DNA of 60,000 nucleotides. Origin: Adiantum capillus-veneris (lineage: Eukaryota; Streptophyta; Polypodiopsida; Polypodiales; Pteridaceae). The DNA is taken from assembly GCA_014529385.2 (NCBI GenBank), contig CM043956.1, forward strand, positions 60,027,120 to 60,087,119. Reading direction: 5' to 3'. Positions 1-11,115 of this stretch are shown piece after piece. Under the pieces are notes generated by a model, which was given only the letters and a program-made list of their open reading frames with translations, was not told the DNA's origin and did not search any database. A program made the position numbers and the translations under genes. How positions within the stretch are numbered: position 1 is the first letter of the stretch; every line of letters begins with the position of its first letter.

Positions 1-117
1 TTACATTCGTATTTCCACCACTGAAAAGAGGCAACAAAGTGTCATAAATGTCCTGTGAGCTTACATTACTGTCTCTAGTACATGACAGCAAGGGCTGAAC
101 AGAATCTTCCACAAACA

Positions 118-906
118 CTACATCCCGAGAAACCAGAATACGTTTTGTTTGCGGATGATACAACCTGTAACCTTTGCTTTCAGCACTATAACCAACAAAA
201 ATACATTTGACAGCCTTATCATCCAATTTTCTGCGTTGCACTTGTGGCACCAAAGCATATTCCAAATAACCAAAAACTCGCATGTGCTCAATAGAAGGCT
301 TTCTATCATGCCATGCTTCATATGGAGTAATAGACTACAAAGCTTTCGTAGGACATCTGTTAAGTACATAAGTGGCACACATAATGGTCTCAAGCCAAAA
401 AGAATGCGGCAAAGGTTGACTTTTGACCATACATCGTGCCATTTGCGTCAGTGACCTGTTTTTCCTCTCAACAACACCATTTTGTTGAGGTGTATAAGGC
501 ACTGTACATTGGTGTTTTATCCCACGACTAGCCAGAAATGCATTAAATTCATGAGACATATACTCCCCCCCTCGATCGGAACGAAGGGTGCCCATAGTAC
601 ATTTCGAGAGATTTACAGCCATAGCCAGAAATTGTTTGAAGCACATAAAAACTTCGGACTTCGCTTTAAGCAGAAATACCCATGCATGCCTGGATTAATC
701 ATCAATGAAAGTCACAAAGTACAGGTAATTGCCCCCAAGGACGGAGTTTGCATGGGCCCACAAACATCACTATGCACAAGCTGTAACCTGCATGTGGCCC
801 GAACTAAACCATCCTTTGGAAATTTAGAACGCTGCATCTTACCCAAAATACAGCCTTCACAAACATGTTTGACAGGTGCTTCAAGAGGCGGCAAAGAAGC
901 AACCAT
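118..906 (-). pseudogene. copia integrase, broken by frameshifts
   Basis: Integrase inserts the element cDNA into the host genome. The N-terminal zinc region is represented by HVCEGCILGKMQRSKFP (about 815-865). The core has LVHSDVCGP (first Asp), SDRGGEYMS (second Asp) and QQNGVVERKNRS (catalytic Glu), so the D-D-E residues can all be read. The reading frame changes between about 650 and 715 and again near 340-390, and in-frame stops are present. Downstream text such as SFWLETIMCATYVLNRCP matches the region after the core in plant copia elements. The corresponding part of the 50.7-kb copy reads almost the same protein. Confidence 0.82.
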
Positions 907-915
907 ATCAGATTT

Positions 916-1850
916 CTACAAACGCAGCAAACTGGCAAAATTCAGATGACCAAAACGTGCATGCCAAAGTTTTGCATCTGAAATAGCCCTTGAATCTGCA
1001 ACAACATTTGCAAAATTTTGTCCACACTTGTCATACAAAGTGAGCTTATACAGCCCACAACACAAAAGCCCAGATGCAACAATTTCATCACCAAAATTGA
1101 GATCATGAACTGTACATCTGTCATCCACAAATTTGACTACAAGTCCAAGTCTAGCAAGTGCGGATACCGACAAGAGATTCTTCATGATCCCAAGTACATA
1201 AAGTGCATCAACAAATGTGAAGGAACTGCCATTAGCAGCAGTGAGCACAATATTTCCAACTCCCTGAACTGGATAAGAGGCGTTGTTGGCACAAGTGACT
1301 GAATTCCCATGAGGGATAGACTCGAGCGAGGTAAATAATTCACGATGTGAGGTAATGTGCTTTGTAGCACCACTTCGAAATACCACACATGTGAATCTGG
1401 AGCAACTGACAAGCATGCATCATGGACAGCAGGATTGTAAGTGCACTCTGCGCTAAAAGCCCATTCTGCATCAACATCAGCAACACAGTCTCCTTTCACA
1501 GAAGACTCAACAATGGCTGCATTTGTAGTGGAACCAGCATTTGCAGTGGAACCACCCTCTTTCTTCTTAGCCTCTTTGGCCTTCAACTTAGAACATGACT
1601 TGATCAAGTGATCATTGGCTTTACAATAATGGAAACGCATCTTCTTTTTGCCCTTATCACCAGAATTTCCAGACAAATTGCTGCCAGCAAAAGCATTAGG
1701 AACACAATTTTTGCCACTCGCAGCAGAACCATAAGAAGTGGTTGCATTGCTATTACCACCCTTTCTTTGAGAAGCAATAAAATCTTGTTCAACTGCACAC
1801 TATCTAGTCCTATTTTTTCTGGAAAGTGACTCTTGCAACAGCAATGTACA
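916..1850 (-). pseudogene. copia gag C-terminus, protease and GAG-pre-integrase, frameshifted
   Basis: The gag end contains a basic stretch and a knuckle-like motif FHYCKANDHLIKSC (about 1,585-1,625) in which the first cysteine of the usual CX2CX4HX4C is replaced by phenylalanine. The protease follows. The motif FRSGATKHIT occupies the place of the family's catalytic D-S/T-G, and the reading frame changes exactly at this codon (about 1,375), which suggests that a one-base deletion removed the catalytic aspartate codon. Downstream, LWHARFGHLNF (about 930-975) is a clear GAG-pre-integrase signature. A stop near 910 separates this part from the integrase. The product would have processed Gag-Pol in virus-like particles; this copy cannot. 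Confidence 0.8.
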
Positions 1851-1865
1851 TAATGCATTATATGT

Positions 1866-4800
1866 AACCCACCCGATTTTTCAAAAATTTTATTGTATAT
1901 TAGTTCTTGCTCTCTAGTCAAAGTTGTATTTTCTATGTGTTAAAGCTCTTGTAGATGTATTATTGGATCATATTGATTCTCTCCTACAGTTTTAATATAG
2001 GTTTTCTTTTCTATAAAATCATTTGATGTTAAATGTTCTTCTAAAGTATGTATGGGATACATTTGCAGTATTTGATTTGTATTTTGTTGTCTAGATTCAT
2101 CGATTAATAGATGTAATTGAGAATAATTTCCAACTAGACTCTCTATGTCTTCTTCATTCTTTATTTTTTGTCGTATTTGACATTCTAAAAAGTAAGATTT
2201 TTCTATGTTGTTAATTGAGATTAATTTTTTTTCATTGCGAAAATGTATATGTTTTAATAGAATAGTAAAGAAAAAACCTTCCATTTGATGGACAGGGTGA
2301 AAATCGATAAATCTTACTAATTGTTTATACTCTTCTATTTCATTTCCAAATAAATCATGTAGTTTACATATCTTCTTTGTTGTATGCTTGAGTATTTTGT
2401 TAATTCTATAGTGACGAAAGTATGAATAAAATGTTAATCTCTCCAATTCTAATGGTCTTGCTGTATATAGATCAATTGGATGTAGTATAGAGGTTTTAAA
2501 AAAAATTACATATTTTTGTCTTTTTTAGGAGGTGAACAATCTATATAAGTTACCTTTTCTGATTTTTGTATGATTGGTATCTCTAAACACATCATGGGTG
2601 CTTCAGTTGCTGATATTGGTTTTGTTAATACATAAGAAGATATTAATTTGAGTTTTGTATCATCAATATTATTTATTCCTAATTTTTTCACTGTTTCTAA
2701 ATCGATATCTATTTTTCCTATAGGTTCTAATTTCGATGCATATTTTAGTAAGTAATATGATAATCCTGTATTGGTTACTTTTTTAATATTCCTATGGGCT
2801 TGCCATAACAATAATACTCCTGCATGATAAGGGACCACATTCTGTGTTCTAATGTTGGTCTATAATAAAGCCATCGTTGAGTTTGTTCATGAATAATTGG
2901 CTTAGGATTACTTTGAATATCGTATGGAAATCCATATTTACATTTAATTTTTTTATTTTGTAATTCTATTTTACAAGATTCTCTACAATTATGTATTTGT
3001 TTTTTGATAACTAAGTTATGCAATTTATATTCAATTGATTTTGGATCAATTTTATTTATTGTATGTAAATAAGGTATATGGCTATCTATCTCCAAAGATA
3101 TTTGATCGATACTGTTTGAATCTACCCATAGCATTATATGTACATGTGGTGAACCTCTATTTTGTATCTCATATCGTATTAGATAGTGGTTGATGGTACC
3201 TAATAATCCATTAGGAATAAATATGTATTTGTTTAAAAATGTATGTACTCGTTTGTGGAAAATCATCATGCACTCAGCTGGACAATCTGTCCAATTGAGT
3301 TTTAAGTCTATCTTTTGGATAATTTTTTCTAAACTCTTCTATTTCTACCCATCTACTAGAGGATACTTCATCACAAGTTAGGGTTAAGAAGAAGTTACGT
3401 AAACCAAGTGACTCTACCATGCATAATAAATCTTTTAAATTCTTACGATACCATGACGGAGAGCCTGGAATTGAATAAGAGATATTGTGTTTTATGATAT
3501 AACGTATGGTATCTAAATCAAATGCATGTGGATTTTTAAGTTTGAATTTATCTATATCTGATTGTAGCATTGTTAAATTTGTTGAATTTGCTATTATCAA
3601 AGCTTGACGTAATTGGTACATCATCAATAAGTATGGCTTGTATAAAGTGAATATTAAGAAGAATGAGGCTATTCTCATGTTTAGATATGTATGAAATTTT
3701 AAAGCTCCATCATGAGCTCCATATCCTAATGGAAATAGAAATGGAAATAGGGCTTTCTCTATTGTACTATCTTCTAAATTAGATACTCCATCTAAACTTG
3801 TATATAAGTTAATGAACTTTTTGTTATTTAATCTTTCATACATAACCCCACCATGAGATAACTTACCTATTTTGTATTGTGATTTTACTTGTGTGTTGTT
3901 TATTTGATCTAAGATACCTAAATAATTTGTATTGTGTGCTACTATCATTAAGTCATAAGGAGAAGAGACGCATGTTTGTTTGTAAAGTAGTAATTGCATT
4001 AAAAGGAATTATAAGAATTGCTAAATTTTTTTGTGGTTGTTCATGTATTATATAGAATTTTTTTACTAATGGATTATTTTTTACTAAAAAGAGCAATAGT
4101 GTGTTTATGTCATGTGAGTTTTTTGTTAGAATATTTAATAAATCATTAGTATTTTGATATGAAAATAGAGGATTATCTAATAATGATCTTTGTTCTATAT
4201 TACCTCTGGCTATAGATGTTATCTTTTTACTAATATTTAAAGAGATATCTAAAGTAGATAGCATTTGTACTTCATGTACATTCATTGTTAGTATTTTTTT
4301 TATATAAGTCGGGTGATAAGTTACCCAATATTCTTCTCTAATGTTGTTTTGAAAACATTTGGAACAGTTATAAATTTCTATATTGTCTTGTTTGTTATTT
4401 TGAAATGATGCTAGATATGGATTAGATAATTTATATCCTTGTAAATAGGTATTTGTTTTTTCTATATATTTTAAGTTTTGCTTTTCGTACTTAAAAAATA
4501 ATTTTCCCCAATTTAAACAATATTTATATGATTTGATTGAATTAGAACAAATATTTACCCATGAATCAAAATCTAAATTAAAAATGTCAAAAGTTGGAAG
4601 TAAGTTTGTTTTTCTACGTAAATGTCTTATAATCTTGGTATGCTTTGCTTTTTGTTTTAGTTTGGATGCTTTGTTTGTAGGTAATAGTTTATTTGTTTTC
4701 ATGTTCAATAATGTATTGTTTATTATTATTTTTTATATTTGGTGAACTTAAGATTTCTATTGATATGTATATTATTTCTATTGAGCTTAGACTAATATTC

Positions 4801-5100
4801 TAATTTGGAAAGAAAAAAATTTGGTTATCAAAATATTAATATTAAAATCAGTTTTTTATAGGTGTTTAAAATATTCTTAAATATGAAATACCTTGTGTTA
4901 TAGTCAAATGTTAAGTTGCTTTGTAGACGTTGAAGAGCTTCTTGTAAACTAGCAAATGGTAAAACTTAAGAAGTTAGAATATAGAGCTATATATAATTTG
5001 ATGCTAATTACCAAAGGAATTATAATCATATTTTTTAATGATTGTTTTAATTATAAGAACATAACATGCTATAAATGGAAGAAGTTGGGACTCAATTTTG
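1866..5100 (-). mobile_element. Helitron fragment, AT-rich, 3' part removed by copia-1
   Basis: A minus-strand rolling-circle (Helitron) transposon remnant, bounded on the left by the copia-1 junction near 1,865, which removes most of the helicase and the 3' terminus. The 5' end was not located; the AT-rich DNA from 4,709 to about 5,100 contains no gene and is assigned here only by composition. The whole segment is strikingly A+T-rich compared with the copia and 7-12-kb sequences on either side, which is unusual for a plant element in this window and bears on its origin. Confidence 0.75.
1870..4708 (-). pseudogene. Helitron Rep/helicase protein, frameshifted and truncated
   Basis: Rep nicks and joins single-stranded DNA in rolling-circle transposition, and the fused helicase unwinds it. 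Pieces read in order on the minus strand: an N-terminal region (4,708-3,953); a Helitron_like_N domain with FPFLFPLGYGAHDG and GLRNFFLTLTCDE (3,999-3,274); the HUH motif HVHIMLWVD and a cysteine region ending CKYGFPYDI (3,269-2,775); the catalytic tyrosine motif YYLLKYASKLEP, with both tyrosines, followed by TKPISATEAP (2,838-2,506); a post-Rep segment with LTFYSYFRHY (2,446-1,940); and the start of a PIF1-like helicase, TREQELIYNKIF, at about 1,885-1,920. Each piece lies in a different frame, so at least four frameshifts exist. Motif wording (RGSPHVHIMLW, YASKLEP) looks closer to animal or fungal Helitrons than to the usual plant type; that comparison is from memory. Confidence 0.85.
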
Positions 5101-5109
5101 ATATAGCAC

Positions 5110-5475
5110 GCCAAGTGTGATGCACTTTTGAAAGCAAACAAGTTCTTGACAAGCTTCTTGTCTTTGGGACGTAGTCACTTGGAATACATTGCTTGCAGGC
5201 TATGCCCAGCATGGACAAGCCACAAAGATTTGGCGCTTTCAGCTAATGCGAAGCAGCCAAGGCTTATTGCAAACTTGACCATTTATGCTTGCAACTTGAA
5301 GGCATGTGGCACCATGCAAAACATTGACCTAGGCAAACAAATTCTTGATGTGGTCAGTAGTGAGGGGCTATTGAAATACAACATCGTACTTGTCAATGCT
5401 TTGACTAATCTATGCACTAAGTGTGGTGTAATTTTGAAAGCATAACATGTATTCAATGAGATACTAATGTGACTT
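5110..5475 (+). pseudogene. PPR (pentatricopeptide repeat, PLS-type) gene fragment
   Basis: PPR proteins bind organelle RNA for editing, splicing or stability. Reading across frames gives, in order: a motif tail LLKANKFL; then VVTWNTLLAGYAQHGQA (5,168-5,220, another frame); then IYACNLKACGTMQNIDLGKQ and YNIVLVNALTNLCTKCG (5,280-5,430); then ILKA followed by a stop and HVFNEI. This is the order of consecutive P, L and S motifs in plant PLS-type PPR proteins. Frameshifts between the pieces and stops near 5,443 and 5,470 show it is dead. The phrase LKACG together with NIVLxNAL is, as I recall it, typical of the expanded PPR families of ferns and lycophytes, and is the main taxonomic clue in the window. 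Confidence 0.72.
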
Positions 5476-5479
5476 GTTC

Positions 5480-5800
5480 AATTAAACCACTATATCAGTT
5501 GGAGACTGGACAATTGAATAAGAAAGTGAACTGTTGGAGAGGGGTCATGCAAACAGTCTAGAGCTAACATATTTTAAAGGCACCAATGAGACCGTCCTTC
5601 CTAGGAACTCTGGTGAGTCAATCGCTATTAATCTCTGCAAAACACTTTTTACCTATAAACTTCTCCATTTTGATGCAAAAGCTTGGCCTCACATCCTCAG
5701 TTGTCAGAACCAATGGAGAGCTTTCACACTCATGCATGAAGCCTAGGGGGAAGGCAATCATCTGTCTGTTGACTATGCTGACAGATTTGGAGTGAAGGCC
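5480..5800 (+). other. No recognisable gene
   Basis: Two short overlapping ORFs of about 70 codons occur here (5,534-5,746 and 5,586-5,795) without recognisable motifs. The stretch lies between the PPR fragment and the PPR-derived repeats and may be decayed flanking sequence of the same gene. Confidence 0.4.
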
Positions 5801-6910
5801 TACAGATCAACATTTTGCCTAGTACCACATGCCTTCAAGATGCAATTGCAAGTGATCGCATCTGGAGAGTTGACCTTGCTTTGCGATCCCAAAGAATCTT
5901 GTGTAACACAGAAGATTACATCTGGAGAGACACCCTCATTTTGCATCCACCAAAAAAGCCCGGCACCTTAGTGTTGCGCCTATCAAGCAAATAGCGCAAT
6001 TAGTGCAATCGCTAAAAGTGCTTACAGTTTGCTGGCCCTGTCTCTGTTGGGCAAATCCCACAATTAGTGTGCATTCCAATAGAGGACATCCGATACTTTT
6101 TGTATGAGTATCTTGCGTATGATTACATCTAGAGAGACACCCTCATTTTGCATCCATGAAAACATCCTAGCACCTTAGCGCTGCGCCTACTGGGAAAATA
6201 GCGCAATCAATGCAATGGACTAAAAATGCTTAGAGTTTGTTGGCCCTGCCCCTGTTGGGAAAATCGCACAATCAGTGTGCATTCCAATACAGGACATCCC
6301 AGACACGAAGTGCTTCAAGAAATCATGTGGTTCCTTCTGAAGTACACCACATTTCAGCATTTGTGTAGTGCCATGTGCCTTGCAAATTGCAAGCATAGGT
6401 GATTGCATCTAAAGAGTTCCCTCGCTTTATATTCACTAAAAACAACCTAGTGCTAGCTCGCCCTTCTCCTATCTGAAAAATCTTGCAATCAGTGCATTGC
6501 AAGAATGACCTCTTGGATACAAAGCTCCTCAAGCACTTTTTGTGCATTCTAAGAGAAGTACACCAGTGTAGACCAAGGAATTCCCAAACATGGTCTCTTT
6601 TTCCAACAATCCCTAGCAAACTATATGGAGAGAGATTGTCACTTTGCATCTGCCAAAAGCAATCAAGAGCTTCTTGGCTACCGCTTGGATTGGGTATATC
6701 GCATGATTAGTGTGTTGCAAGGGACACCCTTCTCGAGAGATTTCAGAACATGAATCTATGACCAACAATCCCTAGCAAACTATATGGAGAGAGACCGTCA
6801 CTTTGCATCTGCCAAAAACAATCAAGAGCTTCTTGGTTCCTTTCTGGATTGGGCATATCGCATGATTAGTGTGTTGCAAGGGACACCCTTCCCGAGAGAT
6901 TCTGAACACG
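5800..6910 (-). repeat. Degenerate array of PPR-derived repeats
   Basis: Recurring blocks share the phrases (plus strand) gattacatctggagagacac, cctcattttgcatcc and gggcaaatcc/gggaaaatcg. The block openings are near 5,858, 5,924, 6,123 and 6,400, and two further diverged copies open near 6,620 and 6,780. On the minus strand several blocks read as eroded PPR motifs: LDAITYACNLQGTW (about 6,365-6,410), DCFWQMQSDNLSP (about 6,625-6,665) and VLYWNAHTDCA (about 6,265-6,300). These match the second half of one PLS-PPR motif and the start of the next. The array probably arose by repeated duplication of a PPR gene piece in the opposite orientation to the fragment at 5.1 kb. No long frame survives. Confidence 0.55.
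6603..6908. repeat. 159-bp tandem duplication
   Basis: The segment beginning ccaacaatccctagcaaact at 6,603 recurs at 6,762, a period of 159 bp, and the two copies stay closely similar up to gagagatt near 6,745 and 6,897. They belong to the PPR-derived array. The second copy runs directly into the sequence tgaacacggg that is shared with the LTR candidate at 12.7 kb. Confidence 0.8.
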
Positions 6911-7472
6911 GGCTCCACAAGAGCCCAAGAGCAAACTAGGGTCGGGTGTAGCCCCCAACTGGGATGGCTTGCAGCTCCAACTGGCCCGCTCAGGGCTCTG
7001 ACGACCACGTGCACACAGCCCCCACTGTGGGACTGCTGACTATCTGCACTTGCAACCTATGACGACAAGGATGCAACCCCACTGCCCCGAGACCTGTATT
7101 TGCGTATGAATCAGCCCTGTTTTTATTGTTTCTCCATGTCGCATTCCTTACGCTGCTTATCACGTGCGTGCCTTGCTCGTGACTACCAAGCCCTTGGAGC
7201 ACCAGCTGTATCAAGGAAGCTACAATCATCAGTGTGCCCACTCTACCTAATTGGGGGTCCCATGCCTTGTTTCGCATCTTGCGAAGTCAATCACTCTGAT
7301 TGTTCATGCGTCTTCCTACCCCAGACAGTCTACTCATTGTCCTCTATCTAGTCTCATTCTGGTTCAGCATGACCTGTTGCCTGGCTGTGCCCGCCAGCTG
7401 ATATATACCAGTCTGTGTGAGTACCAGCCCCTCGATTCGTGTTTATGCTGCTCATCTCCTATTCGTCCAACA
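6903..7472 (-). repeat. Candidate 3' LTR remnant of the 6.9-13.35 kb element
   Basis: The remnant is bounded on the right by CCAACA followed by a pyrimidine run (a polypurine tract on the minus strand). On the left it begins with about 45 bp shared with the 12.7-kb LTR candidate. Beyond that block I could not align the two reliably, so the assignment is tentative. Short ORFs in this interval appear non-coding. Confidence 0.35.
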
Positions 7473-7483
7473 TTTTTTTCCCT
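7473..7483 (-). promoter_or_regulatory. Putative polypurine tract
   Basis: Minus strand AGGGAAAAAAA directly upstream of TGTTGG. This is the expected layout for priming plus-strand DNA synthesis next to a 3' LTR. Confidence 0.4.
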
Positions 7484-7599
7484 AGGGGGAATCCATCGGC
7501 CATTTGTGGCCTGCTCAAAGACATGTACCCAAATCAGCCCCAAGCTGTGTTGAAAACAAAAATTGAGGAAAGCCTCTCAAGGGCTGATGCAAAAGGCCC

Positions 7600-7665
7600 C
7601 AAACTGGGGCTAAATCAAGGATAAAATGCCAAGGCAGAAGTCGCAAAACCTGGTCAGCAAAGAGC
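7600..7665. repeat. Dispersed ~60-bp repeat, copy 1
   Basis: The block with ggataaaatgcc and aaaacctggtcagcaaagagc recurs near 9,285-9,350 with about a dozen differences. Both copies lie inside the candidate LTR element and have the same orientation. Confidence 0.6.
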
Positions 7666-7879
7666 CCAAAAGGAGGTTGACATAATATGCTCATCAAAAA
7701 AATTTCATGTTTCCATGAGAATGTCCCATATAACCAAGGAATCACCGATAAAAGTAATCTTACCCATCACAATTTTGAAACATGGACACAAATGAAACAA
7801 CCTTGGTATTATTGATCTGAATTATACAAACATACGAAATCCTAGAAGGAAAAATGAGACAAATCAAAGCTATAAGGCT

Positions 7880-8890
7880 GCTTCATCAAGACTGAAATAA
7901 ATCTTTGTACATACTATGAATCTGTAAAGTCTTCTCAGACATGCATGCACTAAAGGTAACATCTCACGAGGTGCAAGCCTAGCAGGCTGATCTCCATGTC
8001 TATCAATAGGTTGCCACTCATAGCACTCAAGATCGCGGCCAAGCCAGCCCAGAATTGATGATAAGCCCAAGCTCAAAAATGACTCGAGCTCTGCAAAGAC
8101 TACATGGAGCCTGATCGGCTCATTCGAACAACGGGTTGATCCTTGCCCAAGTCATAAGGCAGTCACAAATACTCTCCTCATCACAACAAGCGGCAAGTTG
8201 TGATGCTTGACAACATGAGTAGCCTTGTGCATAATGTCCAATATATCGTCATGGACCACAGTTTCTATGCGCTTATCCATAAGCACATCTGGGCAACCAC
8301 ATGTGCCGCACACCATCTCCTCCATCTCGCACTCAAAATCATGCATAACATCCTCACACTCCCAAAGTCCAATCATACCCAGATCAAGGGTCTCCCTTAG
8401 GCTCTACCTGGCTCCCATTGAGCTCACCCAACTCGCATATAGACACAGGCTGATCATAGCATATCTCATCGGGCATAACATCGCGCCAAATCTCCTCATC
8501 TACATCATTGTCTAAGTCGTGCTCACAAACCGCAGAGGGCTCCCACCATGTACATCGACTTTGCTAGATCATACAAAACTGAGGCAACTCATGGTGCTGA
8601 TGCTTATGCATATCCTCATTGGTCATCTCTACCACACAAGCCTCATAGGCGTTCAGAAGAGCATCATGTTGATCCTCCTCAACAAGAGGCAAGAACTCAT
8701 CCTCACCCATGTCCACATCCTTGTACATCATCTCACTAGTAATGCGCTCATCTACCACATACTCCCAAGCATCCCCATCATCATGTGCATAGGACTCTAT
8801 CAAGCCCTCATCGAGCTCTACCGACTCATCAGTGTCCGTAGCAGTATCATAACGCGTATCAACCACACAAGGCATTGTGTCCTCCACGCA
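7880..8890 (-). other. Acidic ORF region, unrecognised
   Basis: The longest minus-strand ORF here (8,887-8,564, 107 codons) is rich in Asp and Glu and contains TDTDESVELDEGLIESYAHD. A second acidic or cysteine-containing ORF follows at 8,376-8,152. They resemble in composition the acidic ORF at 12,656-12,309, near the other end of the same candidate element. No domain is recognised. They could be remnants of an element-encoded protein or chance ORFs in compositionally biased sequence. Confidence 0.3.
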
Positions 8891-8899
8891 AGGGAGTGA

Positions 8900-9800
8900 A
8901 GCATCTAACTCATCATAGGCCGTCTAGAAATGCTATAAATTGTCTCCACATCCTACTCATGACAGTCAATGTTATCACCTCTTTGCTGCCAAGCATCCAA
9001 TCTATGTCCTTTCAATTTCTTCCCTTCCTTAGTAAATTGAGTTGTCATCTCTAATTGTATCCCTCAATGTACAAGCCACTTCTCACATGAAGTACTCCAT
9101 GCCTTCTCAAACAACTGATAGATCCTCTCTGAAGTCGGCTAGTTTGTACATCTATCATCATATATTTGTTCTACTACTTCCACCATAACCAAGAGGCAAT
9201 TACATGTCTTGCAAAGCTATTTCTCAAAATGACTATCAGCTGATCCATCATCCAGCCAAACACAACCGGACCCAGCCATCAAATGGGGGCTACATTAAGG
9301 ATAAAATGCCGAGACGGAAGCCACAAAACTTGGTCAAAAAAGAGCGGAAAAGTAGGGCTGATTTGATAAGACAAAGGGAGCCTAGAAGGGATTAACAAAA
9401 AGGGCCCAAGAGGAGGGTTGGAGCTGATGGTGGGAAGGCTGAACTCTAGCCTGAACCTGCATATCCAAGTCTCAAGGAGGCAATGCAAACCAACACTAGA
9501 TGGGGATTATAATTGAACAACATAGAACACGTCCCCTCACTCCAGCCGGGATCCCACAACATGTATGTACGCATAGCTCTGGAAAGGCTTGCTATATTAA
9601 GCTAACAACACAGAGAATGTGCCTAACTAGTAAGAAATCCAATCCGCACGTATCCACTACAGTTGATCCATCAATCTGCGTATTGTATGGTCGCTCATTT
9701 GGTCCGGAACCATAATAGCGAGTCCACACTCTTGTGTCAATCACCCACTATGCTTATCCAAAACCAATGATGGTGGAGCATCTTATAATTCCAAAACCAT
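8900..9800. other. No recognisable gene
   Basis: This stretch inside the candidate LTR element holds the second copy of the dispersed 60-bp repeat (9,285-9,350) and several short ORFs without motifs. Confidence 0.5.
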
Positions 9801-9804
9801 CGGT

Positions 9805-9911
9805 AAGGCTGATCCGCGGTCTCCCATAAAGGGGGCAACACCATATCCCACATACGAAAGGCTGATCCGTGGTCTGTCATAGAGGGGGCAAAACCGTATC
9901 CTACATACGAA
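9805..9911. repeat. 53-bp tandem repeat, two copies
   Basis: The unit beginning aaggctgatccgcggtctcc at 9,805 recurs at 9,858 with a period of 53 bp; the copies differ at a handful of positions (for example ccgcgg versus ccgtgg). The open frame across it on the minus strand therefore shows a duplicated peptide. Confidence 0.85.
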
Positions 9912-10107
9912 AAGACAGCCAATCACCGAGAGACAAGAAGAGGCGATTGACTCAAGTAAACAACATATAAAAAATAATCCATCTTGTTGGTCCAGCTCTC
10001 CCTCAGACATGCAAAACTCTGACTGATCTAGAACCTCAAAGAAGCATATAAAATGACCCCTCAATGTAGTACACAGCTCATCCCAAATCCTACCATCAAC
10101 AGAAAAT

Positions 10108-11069
10108 CTAGACTGCTACCCTCGAACTCAATTGATAGGGAAGGTGAATGCGTGCAGTGAGCATTAGTACCCAATACAAGAAAATGAGCATAGTAATCGT
10201 TCCAGCTTTGACATTCCAAAACCCCCACTCCCTTACATTTTCGAGAAAAAATTCGGCCCAAATTCTGTTATGTTCCTGTATCTTGATCGACTCTCTAACC
10301 CGGACTATGGTAGTCAATGCTATCTGGGTCAGTAATAATGTTGTGTGTTGTCTCGCAGGACACCTCGAGAGAGTGGGCATCCAGCCCTCTAAATGCATCA
10401 TGTCTGGCCCATCGACCAGGCTCGGAGACTCCAGTTGCACTCAATCAAGCTTCGCGCGTCTCTAGCCAATGGGTCCCTCGTCGAGGGTACCATAGTCGAG
10501 AACTGGCTATTCGTTTCCTCTTCAGTTCCAGACAGATTCATCCCCAATAGGGCCTGCTTCTTCCAACCGAGTTATATCCTTATGGCGACTAACCTCTGTG
10601 GATTTTCCCCACATAGCTTGGGTCCCGCAAACAACCCATAAGATCGCTTCGAAAACATTCTCCGTCAAATCTCCATAACCCCAGCTGAGGTCCGATCACT
10701 GTGCATTACTGTTAGTTCATGCCCCCAATCTTGTCCTGCTCTTTCATGCACATCAATGTCCGTTTGCATCAAAATCACACCCATCACCTCTAGTAACTCA
10801 CTGCTCATTCCACCCGAATGCGGGAAATCTGACCACCCTTTCCAAGCATCCCCACAACTCTCTTTACCACACGTGCCCCAAACCAGTTTCCTCATAGCTG
10901 GCATTCCTGCATCCCTGACCATCCTCGGGTTAAGGCTACTCGTACATGTACTATAACTACCATCGGCGGATGGGTTCAGCATCAAGCATGTCCCCCGCCT
11001 TAGCAACATACGATTGGTTATACGCGTATCAACTGGCCCTTCCTGACCCGCATCACGACATCCATGCAA
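10108..11069 (-). repeat. Unrecognised ~1-kb module, copy A
   Basis: On the minus strand this module reads two ORFs: 11,069-10,665 (contains VRDAGMPAMRKLVWG) and 10,440-10,108 (contains TTIVRVRESIKIQEH and EFFLENVREWGF). A related module lies about 1.02-1.06 kb to the right. Similarity between the copies is visible in both DNA and translation, which suggests that each descends from a once-coding sequence. I do not recognise the protein family. Stops and frame changes between the ORFs suggest decay or introns. It lies inside the candidate non-autonomous LTR element. Confidence 0.5.
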
Positions 11070-11115
11070 AGCTCCAAGTTCACCGTTTCATCCTGACTTG
11101 ACGGGCTGCCCAACC

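Larger units (their letters stand above)
1..1865 (-). mobile_element. Ty1/copia retrotransposon fragment (copia-1), truncated at both ends
   Basis: Minus-strand remains of a Ty1/copia element. Read from right to left it carries the end of gag with a zinc-knuckle-like motif, the protease, the GAG-pre-integrase domain and the integrase; the reverse transcriptase would lie beyond the left edge of the window. No LTR is visible. The right boundary near 1,865 is abrupt: gag-like sequence meets Helitron helicase-like sequence, so either copia inserted into the Helitron or the two were joined by rearrangement. The same family recurs inverted at 50.7-54.1 kb, and the two copies look about 90% identical where they overlap. 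Several frameshifts and stops show that it is inactive. Confidence 0.85.
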
